Shown one piece after another: positions 1 to 5,241 of a stretch of DNA of 8,561 bases. The first letter of the stretch is position 1. The number at the start of each line of letters is the position of its first letter. The DNA is from Lachnospiraceae bacterium. Lineage in GTDB: Bacteria; Bacillota; Clostridia; Lachnospirales; Lachnospiraceae. The position numbers and the translations under genes are program-made. The notes under the pieces were generated by a model that was not told the DNA's origin, searched no databases, and was given only the letters and a program-made list of their open reading frames with translations. The stretch spans positions 1 through 8,561 of the forward strand of contig JAGDCQ010000174.1 of assembly GCA_017958465.1 (NCBI GenBank). The letters are read 5' to 3'.

Positions 1-104
1 ATATCAAAGAAAACGGTTTTTTGGGGCGGAGCGCCGTATATTTCAAAAAGCGCGGGATCGATATTGAGTTTTGCTTGAAAGTAAGCATACAGAACCTCTT
101 TCAT
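1..104 (-). CDS. Unidentified protein, N-terminal 34 codons only (fifth gene of the ABC/LytTR operon)
   Basis: An open reading frame starts with ATG at 104-102 and runs without a stop to the window edge. Its start shares one base with the stop of the DUF3021-like gene (TAATG), the same junction type as two others in this operon, which is the main argument that it is real. The visible residues begin MKEVLYAYFQ and contain KLNIDPALFEIYGAPPQ. They show no signal peptide or membrane segment and I do not recognise a family. No strong ribosome binding site precedes the ATG, so translation would depend on coupling to the upstream gene. Its job cannot be inferred beyond membership of the exporter/regulator operon. 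A chance extension of an ORF cannot be excluded over so short a stretch. Confidence 0.5.
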   Translation of the reverse strand, partial: MKEVLYAYFQAKLNIDPALFEIYGAPPQKTVFFD

Positions 105-526
105 TACTCGTCTTTAAGGTTATTCAAAGCCTTTGTCATCTCGTCGGCTTCGCCCTTTGAAAGAATATATGAGATGATGAATGATACAAAATAAACGCCG
201 GCTACGCTTAAAGCTACGGTAAGCGCACCCTTTGGCGAAAACTCAAACCATTCGAAAAGTGTTCCGAGAGTCATTATTATCGCACAAAGGACGAGATAAT
301 GGCCAAAATACAAGAGCAGCGCCACGCCCTTTTTGATGGGGTTTCTGGGGTTGTACGAAAATAACGCCGTTGTAACGAGCGAAGTCAAAAAGCTCGCTGC
401 AAAGATCTGCGGGATTATGAGCGTGCTTATCGACTCATATCTGAAAATGTTTAACCCGACGATCAGTAAAATACCTGAATTTATGATCAAAAACCATTTG
501 AGGAAATTTATCAAAAATGTTTTCAT
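104..526 (-). CDS. DUF3021-like four-helix membrane protein, probable partner of the LytTR regulator
   Basis: A 140-residue membrane protein with four predicted transmembrane helices at about residues 7-25, 38-56, 67-88 and 102-122, and a short charged cytoplasmic tail rich in Lys, Asp and Glu. The FEWFEFSPKG segment before the last helix is typical of DUF3021 proteins as I remember them. I chose the ATG at 526-524 rather than the GTG at 538: an AAAGGAG ribosome binding site lies just upstream of the ATG, and the GTG overlaps that site and so cannot use it. The gene follows the LytTR gene by 21 bases and overlaps the next gene by one base. Family knowledge: small LytTR regulators are often encoded beside a membrane protein that inhibits them (HdrRM and BrsRM of Streptococcus mutans). 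Inference: this protein senses an envelope state and restrains the LytTR protein. Confidence 0.8.
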   Translation of the reverse strand: MKTFLINFLKWFLIINSGILLIVGLNIFRYESISTLIIPQIFAASFLTSLVTTALFSYNPRNPIKKGVALLLYFGHYLVLCAIIMTLGTLFEWFEFSPKGALTVALSVAGVYFVSFIISYILSKGEADEMTKALNNLKDE

Positions 527-547
527 GAAAAGATCCACTCCTTTGCT

Positions 548-997
548 TTATCTGCCGATGCCGAGCTTTTTCTTTAAGTCCGGGACATAGCCTCTCGAGA
601 TTATTATATCTTCGCCGTTTTTAAGACGCGCGATGAACCGACCGTTGAATTCGGGACTCAGATGTTCGATGCATTTGATGTTCACGACGGCGTTCTTTGA
701 GATCCTTAAAAACGCAGAACCGGCAAGAAGCTCTTCGATCTCGAAGAGCTTTTTCCTTGTGTCAAAGCATTTGTCTTTTGTGTAAGCAAAGACGTGATTG
801 TCGGTCGCATCGAAATAGTAGATTTCCTTTGTGGGGACCATGCGGATGCTGTCATCGGCATAAACAGCGAGCGTGTCCTTGCCTGCGCCGTCTTTAAGGC
901 GGCGGATGGTCTTTAGGACCTCATCATCAAGTTCTGCCATCCTTATTATGATTTCATCTTCTTCGCCGGGAGCCGGCGTTTCAATAGTGATCTTCAT
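548..997 (-). CDS. Stand-alone LytTR-family DNA-binding transcriptional regulator
   Basis: A 149-residue cytoplasmic protein whose C-terminal two thirds (about 47-147) is a LytTR DNA-binding domain. Visible hallmarks are the strand I59-YYFDA-T65, the segment FLRISKNAVVN (97-107, close to the family's F-R-SK-..VVN core) and the terminal ISRGYVPDLKKKL. The N-terminal 45 residues are acidic and do not form a receiver domain, so this is not a two-component response regulator. Its ATG at 997 overlaps the permease stop as TAATG; a modest GAGAGA sequence precedes it. With the DUF3021-like gene downstream it forms a regulator/membrane-protein pair. LytTR proteins usually bind two short direct repeats about two helical turns apart, and such a pair exists in the operon's own promoter region (2862-2889), so autoregulation is plausible but unproven. 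Confidence 0.9.
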   Translation of the reverse strand: MKITIETPAPGEEDEIIIRMAELDDEVLKTIRRLKDGAGKDTLAVYADDSIRMVPTKEIYYFDATDNHVFAYTKDKCFDTRKKLFEIEELLAGSAFLRISKNAVVNIKCIEHLSPEFNGRFIARLKNGEDIIISRGYVPDLKKKLGIGR

Positions 998-1908
998 TAT
1001 CTGTCTCTCTTTTTCGCAAGTGTGAGATACATGGTCGAGAGCACTATAAAACCTGCCCCGACAGCTATCAGTATAACCGTTTTAGCGGGGTCTGACAATT
1101 GATTTTTGCCTATGAAAAGATCCATACCCATAGTTTTGTCGACTTCTGTGCGGATCATATCCGGCATGCCGTCGAAAAGTGAGGTTTCAACGGGAGTGAG
1201 CATTATTTTCCTGAAAAGCGATGTTCCGTAGATGAACGGGAAGCACATGATGATCTTTTGCATGGTAGAGCTCATTGAACCGACAGGGAAGTAGATACCG
1301 CCAAGGAAACCTGCAAGAGTGCCGAGGATGATCCCTATGCCGCTCCAGGCGCTCTGGCTCTTGATGACAGATGCAAAGAAGAACATCAGTGCCGAATAAA
1401 CAAAGGAATTGAGCATGATCAGGAGAAGGACGGCAATATGTGTTTCAACGGGGAGCAGAGGGTTGCTCTTTGCAACGCCTATGATCTCTATCGCTGCAAG
1501 CGTAAGGATGCTCATCAGCACGCTTGTAAGCCATGCGCCGGAAATGTAGCCGAGGACAAATGCAGTGCGCTTCACGGGCATTACAAGCAGCGAATTAAGG
1601 CGGTTGCCGGTCCTGTCCTTGATCATATTTGAATAAAAAGCGTGTGTTACGGTCGATGCGTTGACAGTGATGATTCCTGCGCAGACCCAGAGGAAATTAA
1701 GATGCTTTACTGTCTCAAGGTCAAAATCCCCGCCGCGTCCCGGGACGAGCTTTATAGCACTAATAAGCTCGCTGTTGTTGACATCCCCCAAAAAGAAGAC
1801 CATCAGCATGATTATGATAAGCATTGATAAAAGTGAAAAGAAAACTGCCGAATGATCCCTGAAATACAGTCCCATATTTCTTCTGTTGATAGCTAAAAAA
1901 CTTCTCAT
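997..1908 (-). CDS. ABC-2 type transporter permease
   Basis: A 303-residue integral membrane protein, the transmembrane half of an ABC exporter. Predicted helices lie at about 21-41, 71-92, 115-140, 157-182, 189-208 and 275-296, the usual six for ABC-2 permeases. The GGIYFPVGSM stretch (203-212) followed by FPFIYGTSLFRKIM (223-236) matches the re-entrant/helix-5 region of this family. A loop of about 40 residues (237-275) precedes the last helix. The start at 1908 overlaps the ATPase stop (TAATG) and has AAGGA about 8 bases upstream. Pairing with the DrrA-type ATPase makes a complete export pump, presumably working as a dimer of each subunit. The substrate is unknown; pumps of this type carry antibiotics, lipids, peptides or polysaccharides. 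Confidence 0.93.
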   Translation of the reverse strand: MRSFLAINRRNMGLYFRDHSAVFFSLLSMLIIIMLMVFFLGDVNNSELISAIKLVPGRGGDFDLETVKHLNFLWVCAGIITVNASTVTHAFYSNMIKDRTGNRLNSLLVMPVKRTAFVLGYISGAWLTSVLMSILTLAAIEIIGVAKSNPLLPVETHIAVLLLIMLNSFVYSALMFFFASVIKSQSAWSGIGIILGTLAGFLGGIYFPVGSMSSTMQKIIMCFPFIYGTSLFRKIMLTPVETSLFDGMPDMIRTEVDKTMGMDLFIGKNQLSDPAKTVILIAVGAGFIVLSTMYLTLAKKRDR

Positions 1909-2834
1909 TATGCTGTCCTTTCCGCAAGTGTCGTTACGTTTAAGAATACGTCGTCCATCTTGCCCTGTATTATTTCAAATCCGTTTATGATACCCTTTAG
2001 CCTGCCGGCTGTTTCAGCGGCCTTAAAGGGGTTGTCCGATTCAATATATCCGCCGTATGAGGTGGAGATAAGAGCTTCTTTGCCGATTGCGTCAAGGACC
2101 CTTGTACGGTCTGCGTCGTCAAAATAGAGCCTCAGGCTGTCTTTTGCGTATTTTTCTTTGAGCTCGAAGGGTGTCCCTTCCGCGAGCTTTCTGCCTTTAT
2201 CGATGATGATGATCTTGTCCGCGGCCTGGGCCTCCTCCATATAGTGCGTTGTGAGGAAGACAGTCATGTCGGTGTTTTTGCGGAGCCGGTCTACCGCGTT
2301 CCAGACATCGACGCGTGTTGCGGGGTCAAGACCCGTCGTGGGCTCGTCAAGGAAGAGGATCTTTGGCGAATGCATAAGCGCAAATGCTATCTCACAGCGC
2401 CTTTTCTGGCCTCCCGAAAGTACTTTGTACCGCTTGTTCATAATGTCCGATAGCTTTAAGATATCCGAAAGGTCAAAGAGCCTTGTTTTTATCGTTTGTG
2501 TGTCAATTCCGAGGATCTTTGACCTTGTGATAATGTTTTCCTTAACGGTGAAAAGGTCGTCGAGCACATTTGACTGGTAGACAACGCCTATCTCCCTGCG
2601 TATCAGCATGTCGTCGCGCCCGAGCCTGTACCCGCAGATGTCGGCCTGTCCCTCATCCGGAGTAAGGATGGTCGAAAGCATGTTGACCGTTGTTGATTTG
2701 CCTGCTCCGTTAACACCGAGAAATCCTACAAACTCGCCCTGCGCGATCTCAAAACTTAAGCTGTCGACCGCACGGAATCTGCCGTATTTTTTGGTGAGGT
2801 CCCTGATCTCTATGCAATTTTTGCTGCTTTCCAT
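1908..2834 (-). CDS. ABC-2 type transporter ATP-binding protein (DrrA/CcmA-like)
   Basis: A 308-residue ATPase that powers the exporter encoded next to it. All nucleotide-binding motifs are intact: Walker A GVNGAGKST (40-48), Q-loop Gln87, signature LSGGQ (139-143), Walker B ILFLDE (159-164) with catalytic Glu164, D-loop GLD (168-170) and the switch histidine His197 in TTHYMEEA. After about residue 225 there is a C-terminal extension ending with a KMDDVFLNVT segment, usual in DrrA-type ATPases that energise ABC-2 permeases. The ATG at 2834 has a strong AAAAGGAG site at 2850-2843, 8 bases away. This is the first gene of the leftward operon; the candidate promoter begins about 30 bases upstream. 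It overlaps the permease gene by one base. Confidence 0.96.
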   Translation of the reverse strand: MESSKNCIEIRDLTKKYGRFRAVDSLSFEIAQGEFVGFLGVNGAGKSTTVNMLSTILTPDEGQADICGYRLGRDDMLIRREIGVVYQSNVLDDLFTVKENIITRSKILGIDTQTIKTRLFDLSDILKLSDIMNKRYKVLSGGQKRRCEIAFALMHSPKILFLDEPTTGLDPATRVDVWNAVDRLRKNTDMTVFLTTHYMEEAQAADKIIIIDKGRKLAEGTPFELKEKYAKDSLRLYFDDADRTRVLDAIGKEALISTSYGGYIESDNPFKAAETAGRLKGIINGFEIIQGKMDDVFLNVTTLAERTA

Positions 2835-2861
2835 GTTTTTAGCTCCTTTTGTTTTCTGATA

Positions 2862-2889
2862 AGCGGATCATAATGCAAGGGAGCGGATC
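2862..2889 (-). promoter_or_regulatory. 8-bp direct repeat with 12-bp spacer in the ABC operon promoter
   Basis: AGCGGATC occurs at 2862-2869 and again at 2882-2889, a 20-base period with a 12-base spacer. The copies lie on one face of the helix: one abuts the -35 box and the other overlaps the end of the -10 box. LytTR proteins such as AgrA bind 9-bp direct repeats with 12-13 bp spacers, so the geometry fits the LytTR regulator encoded in this operon. The bases do not match the AgrA consensus (no GTT core). Confidence 0.4.
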
Positions 2890-2895
2890 TGAAAA
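2867..2895 (-). promoter_or_regulatory. Candidate sigma-A promoter of the ABC/LytTR operon
   Basis: Read on the minus strand, TTTTCA (2895-2890) and TATGAT (2872-2867) are separated by exactly 17 bases. The -10 box matches consensus at 5 of 6 positions and the -35 at 4 of 6. The predicted transcript start near 2860 leaves a leader of about 26 bases that carries the AAAAGGAG ribosome binding site. A weak -35 box is typical of an activator-dependent promoter. Assigned by eye. Confidence 0.5.
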
Positions 2896-2904
2896 CAGTT
2901 TTCA
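2890..2904. promoter_or_regulatory. Perfect 15-bp palindrome over the -35 box, possible operator
   Basis: TGAAAAC-A-GTTTTCA is a perfect inverted repeat with 7-base arms and a single central base. It contains the whole candidate -35 box of the leftward operon, a position where a bound dimer would block RNA polymerase. No regulator of a type known to bind such a palindrome is encoded in the window, so any binding protein would come from elsewhere. Confidence 0.4.
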
Positions 2905-2985
2905 AAGTAAGTTGTATTTTTTGGGCGGTAAGATGCAAAAAAAGATCAGACGGCCGGCATCTCTTTATGTTCTGCGCGTTTTTTC

Positions 2986-3013
2986 TTGTTTTTTTTTCTA
3001 TTAGTGTTATCAT
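2986..3013 (+). promoter_or_regulatory. Weak candidate promoter for the yvyF-ruvA-ruvB operon
   Basis: TTGTTT (2986-2991) and TATCAT (3008-3013) are spaced 16 bases apart on the plus strand, inside a T-rich stretch (2981-2999). The -10 box matches 5 of 6 positions but the -35 only 3 of 6. It would start transcription near 3020, about 85 bases before the YvyF-like gene. Nothing better was seen between 2835 and 3104, but this is a weak call. Confidence 0.25.
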
Positions 3014-3104
3014 TATATCTGTGGCATGAAGATGTGGCCGTTTGGCTACCATTCTGCGCCTGCCTGGTATTTATGCGGCGCGGGGTTAAGGTATCGGGTG
3101 GCAT

Positions 3105-3395
3105 ATGGAGATCAACAGATGCAAAATGTGCAAAAGGACGTTTATTGCGCCTGTCAAGCGCTATTGCTGTGACGATTGCAAGGAAGCGAATGAGATACTG
3201 TTCAACAGGGTAGAGGATTATCTTGTGAAGTTTCCGAACAGTAATGCCATTCAGATTTCCGAAGGCCTCGAAGTGCCCGTCGAAATGATCCTCGGGTTTA
3301 TTGACGAAGGCAGGCTAACGCTTACAAACGGCACATTCGAGAAGCTTCCGGGGACAGGGATCGTGCCTAAAAACGGGATCAAGGGAAGGAATTGA
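3105..3395 (+). CDS. YvyF-like zinc-ribbon protein (flagellar operon protein family)
   Basis: A 96-residue cytoplasmic protein. The N-terminus is a zinc ribbon with CKMC (6-9) and a second cysteine cluster at Cys21, Cys22 and Cys25. The following residues have the family pattern of an acidic helix with F-xx-V-xx-YL (33-40), then I-x-SEGLEVP-x-x-x-ILGFIDEGRL (about 50-70), a small helix-turn-helix-like module. This matches the YvyF/TIGR03826 family, found in flagellar loci of Bacillus and Clostridia; its molecular role is poorly known. The ATG at 3105 has only weak ribosome binding signals (TAAGG 13 bases away, GGGTGG closer). The stop lies one base before the ruvA start, so the two are co-transcribed and probably translationally coupled. 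It may indicate a flagellated host, in agreement with the FliD-like gene further right. Confidence 0.75.
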   Translation: MEINRCKMCKRTFIAPVKRYCCDDCKEANEILFNRVEDYLVKFPNSNAIQISEGLEVPVEMILGFIDEGRLTLTNGTFEKLPGTGIVPKNGIKGRN

Positions 3396-3396
3396 G

Positions 3397-3990
3397 ATGT
3401 TTGCATATATAAAAGGGACAGTGGCTGATGTTGCCAATTCCAGGATAGTTTTGGAGTGCGCAGGTATCGGCTATGATATCCAGGTGCCCGCAACCGATGC
3501 CGCAGAGCTTGAAGAGAGCACGGGGCAGGAAGTAAAGATACACACTTATCTAAATGTGAGCGAGAACGGCGTAGCATTGTACGGTTTTTTGACCGCCGAG
3601 GAGCTGAATTTTTTCAAGATGCTGATAAATGTAAGCGGCATAGGTCCAAAGGGGGCGCTTGGGATATTATCTGCAATGACGGTCAGCGAACTCCGTTATG
3701 CGATACTCGCGGAGGACACAAGGACTATCTCAAAAGCACCGGGGATCGGCGCAAAGACTGCAGGAAAGCTGGTTATTGAGCTGAAGGATAAGGTTAAGGC
3801 TGAGGATCTTTTGCCTGTTGAGAAGGTCGAAGGGCCTAAAGCAAAGGATAATGCCCTTGCGGATGCACAGGAAGCCCTTGTTGCCCTGGGGTACAGCTCC
3901 GCCCAGGCTTTGAAAGCTGTTAACGCCGCTAAAGCCCTTGGATATACCGGGGTGGAGGATATTATAAAAGCCGCCCTGAAGCAGTTTTAA
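3397..3990 (+). CDS. ruvA: Holliday junction branch migration protein RuvA
   Basis: A 197-residue protein of normal RuvA length. Domain I is the OB-fold (about 1-63, with GIGYDIQVP at 23-31 and VALYGF at 59-64). Domain II carries two helix-hairpin-helix DNA-binding motifs, VSGIGPK (79-85) and APGIGAK (114-120). An acidic, lysine-rich linker leads to the C-terminal domain III (about 154-197, ALVALGYSSAQALKAV), which contacts RuvB. RuvA tetramers hold the four-way Holliday junction and load the RuvB motor during recombinational repair. The ATG at 3397 has AAGGA at 3386-3390, 6 bases away. ruvB follows after a gap of 79 bases, a common arrangement, so the two are expected on one transcript. No missing key residue was seen. 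Confidence 0.98.
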   Translation: MFAYIKGTVADVANSRIVLECAGIGYDIQVPATDAAELEESTGQEVKIHTYLNVSENGVALYGFLTAEELNFFKMLINVSGIGPKGALGILSAMTVSELRYAILAEDTRTISKAPGIGAKTAGKLVIELKDKVKAEDLLPVEKVEGPKAKDNALADAQEALVALGYSSAQALKAVNAAKALGYTGVEDIIKAALKQF

Positions 3991-4052
3991 GGACGCGGGA
4001 AGCCTTAAAAAGCAATGACATTACCCGGAAGCGGTGCAAATGTACCCGCCGG

Positions 4053-4060
4053 AAAAGGAG
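4053..4060 (+). promoter_or_regulatory. Ribosome binding site fixing a TTG start for ruvB
   Basis: AAAAGGAG lies 9 bases before TTG at 4070, a near-optimal distance. The longer frame would begin with GTG at 4034 or ATG at 4040, but neither has a comparable site and the site itself would then lie inside the coding region. ATG at 4082 has AAAGG directly against it, too close to work well. Confidence 0.75.
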
Positions 4061-4069
4061 ATACAGGCC

Positions 4070-5083
4070 TTGAACAAAAGGATGATAACAACGGAATTTA
4101 CCGAGGAAGACAGGCAGATAGATACAAGCCTGCGCCCGCTCCTCCTTAAGGATTATATAGGGCAGGAGAAGGTAAAAACTAACCTGAATGTATATATTGA
4201 AGCAGCTAAACAGCGCGGGGACAGCCTCGACCATGTGCTGTTCTTCGGCCCTCCCGGCCTTGGAAAGACTACACTTGCGGGGATCATCGCAAACGAGATG
4301 GGGGTGGGGATCAAGACTACAGCGGGTCCGGCCATCGAAAAGCCCGGAGATATGGCGGCCATCTTAAGCAGCCTTAAAGAAGGGGATGTCCTTTTTATCG
4401 ACGAGATCCACCGCCTGAACCGCCAGGTTGAGGAGCTCCTTTACCCCGCCATGGAGGATTTTTGTCTTGATATCCTGATAGGAAAAGGGCCTACAGCAAG
4501 GTCTGTAAGGCTCGACCTTCCGAAATTCACTCTTGTGGGTGCGACTACAAGGGCCGGAATGCTTACTGCGCCGCTGCGCGACAGGTTCGGAGTTGTAAGC
4601 CGCCTTGAGTTTTATACTACTGATGAGCTGAAGCAGATAATCCTGCGCTCCGCAAAGGTGCTGAATGTGGAGATAGAAGAGCAGGGAGCCGTGGAGCTTG
4701 CACGCCGCTCCAGGGGCACGCCACGTCTTGCAAACCGTTTCCTGAAGCGTGTCAGGGATTTCGCACAGGTGCGGTATGACGGTGTTATCACCGAGACTGT
4801 AGCCAGAGACGCCCTCGACCTTCTTGAAGTGGACAGGGAAGGCCTCGACCACATTGACAGAGAGATATTGCTCACTATGATAGACAGGTTCAACGGCGGG
4901 CCTGTGGGCCTTGAGACCATCGCCACCACTATCGGCGAGGATCCGGGTACCCTGGAGGATGTTTACGAGCCGTATCTTGTGCAGAACGGGTTTATTTTGC
5001 GAACTCTGAGGGGCAGGGTGGCTTCCGAGAAGGCTTACGCCCACTTTGGAAGGCCCTACTCCAGGACAGAAGTTCAGAACTGA
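4070..5083 (+). CDS. ruvB: Holliday junction branch migration helicase RuvB (TTG start)
   Basis: A AAA+ ATPase of 337 residues from the TTG at 4070, within the family's 330-350. It pumps DNA through RuvA-bound Holliday junctions as a hexameric ring. Visible motifs: Walker A GPPGLGKT (60-67), Walker B with DEIH (111-114), sensor 1 ATTR (158-161), the arginine finger Arg170 in PLRDRFG, sensor 2 Arg219 in GTPRLANR, and the C-terminal winged-helix domain (about 255-330) with GGPVGLETIA and VQNGFILRTLRGR. The N-terminus from this start (MNKRMITTEF...DRQIDTSLRP) aligns with known clostridial RuvB starts as remembered; the 12 extra residues from GTG 4034 would be unusual. The final codons and stop lie inside the first unit of a 14-bp tandem repeat, so the C-terminal residues after about 330 may vary between strains. 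Confidence 0.98.
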   Translation: MNKRMITTEFTEEDRQIDTSLRPLLLKDYIGQEKVKTNLNVYIEAAKQRGDSLDHVLFFGPPGLGKTTLAGIIANEMGVGIKTTAGPAIEKPGDMAAILSSLKEGDVLFIDEIHRLNRQVEELLYPAMEDFCLDILIGKGPTARSVRLDLPKFTLVGATTRAGMLTAPLRDRFGVVSRLEFYTTDELKQIILRSAKVLNVEIEEQGAVELARRSRGTPRLANRFLKRVRDFAQVRYDGVITETVARDALDLLEVDREGLDHIDREILLTMIDRFNGGPVGLETIATTIGEDPGTLEDVYEPYLVQNGFILRTLRGRVASEKAYAHFGRPYSRTEVQN

Positions 5084-5115
5084 ACTGTCAGAACTGAACT
5101 GCCGGAACTGAATTT
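5074..5115 (+). repeat. 14-bp tandem repeat (2 perfect units plus 1 decayed) across the ruvB stop codon
   Basis: TCAGAACTGAACTG occurs at 5074-5087 and 5088-5101 without a mismatch, followed by a third copy at 5102-5115 with five changes. Each unit contains two overlapping GAACTG steps. The first copy includes the last codons and TGA of ruvB, so a gain or loss of a unit would leave the ruvB stop intact and alter only the spacer before the zapA promoter. Confidence 0.85.
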
Positions 5116-5125
5116 TCAAATTTTA

Positions 5126-5154
5126 TTGCATAACATCATCTTTTATTGTATAAT
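5126..5154 (+). promoter_or_regulatory. Sigma-A promoter of zapA and the FliD-like gene
   Basis: TTGCAT (5126-5131) and a perfect TATAAT (5149-5154) are 17 bases apart, in a locally AT-rich stretch between ruvB and zapA. Counting the last -10 base as -7 puts +1 at 5161, which is the A of an ATG. The -35 box matches only 3 of 6 positions. No terminator was seen after ruvB, so read-through from upstream is also possible. Confidence 0.75.
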
Positions 5155-5160
5155 AGTTCA

Positions 5161-5241
5161 ATGGTAAAAGTTTACCTTCCGCGGCTTAAGCGGACCACAG
5201 ATCGAGCTAAAGGAGCGGCATTCTGCCGGGTTTTCTTATGA
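5161..5241 (+). CDS. Possible 26-residue leader peptide, leaderless and overlapping zapA by ATGA
   Basis: An ATG at 5161, exactly at the predicted transcript start, opens 26 codons ending at TGA 5239-5241. The stop shares two bases with the zapA ATG (ATGA), the classic coupling junction. The peptide begins MVKVYLPRLKRTTDR and is strongly basic, with eight Lys/Arg and one Cys near the end. Translation would have to start on a leaderless mRNA, since no ribosome binding site can lie 5' of +1. An AAAGGAG sequence (5209-5215) lies inside it and could recapture ribosomes for zapA. The family is unknown. A 26-codon open frame can arise by chance, so the case rests on the coincidence of start at +1 and overlap at the end. 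Confidence 0.4.
   Translation: MVKVYLPRLKRTTDRAKGAAFCRVFL
5163..5228 (+). promoter_or_regulatory. Structured 5' leader of zapA with displaced ribosome binding site
   Basis: Three short inverted repeats follow one another: GGTAAA-AG-TTTACC (5163-5176, almost at +1), TCCGC/GCGGA (5178-5182 with 5190-5194), and CGGCA-TTC-TGCCG (5216-5228). The only good ribosome binding site, AAAGGAG at 5209-5215, is 22 bases from the zapA ATG at 5238, too far for normal use. The last hairpin sits exactly between them; folded, it would leave 9 bases. In-frame CTG at 5223 is 7 bases from the site and is an alternative, non-canonical start. Confidence 0.45.

Noticed and set aside
2932..2999. Possible terminator: GATGC/GCATC arms followed by a T-rich run at 2981-2999
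   Set aside because: The arms are short, separated by a long loop, and the T run begins about 20 bases after the stem, so it is not a credible intrinsic terminator.
3012..3017. Perfect TATAAT on the minus strand as an upstream promoter of the ABC operon
   Set aside because: The matching -35 position reads CGGCCA, unlike TTGACA, and no extended -10 element was seen; chance occurrence in an AT-rich spacer is likely.
2810..3052. 80-residue minus-strand ORF across the ABC operon promoter
   Set aside because: It overlaps the 5' end of the ATPase gene in another frame, covers the candidate promoter and has no ribosome binding site or family features.
2986..3213. Plus-strand ORF overlapping the start of the YvyF-like gene, and a shorter frame from ATG near 3026
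   Set aside because: Both run out of frame into the zinc-ribbon gene, lack ribosome binding sites, and their sequence looks like out-of-frame noise.
4364..5119. 251-residue minus-strand ORF opposite ruvB
   Set aside because: It lies fully antisense to the conserved ruvB gene, has no ribosome binding site-supported start and no recognisable domain; it is a by-product of ruvB codon use.
5111..5122. AATTT-TC-AAATT inverted repeat after ruvB as a terminator
   Set aside because: The stem is only A-T pairs with a 2-base loop and would be too weak to terminate transcription.
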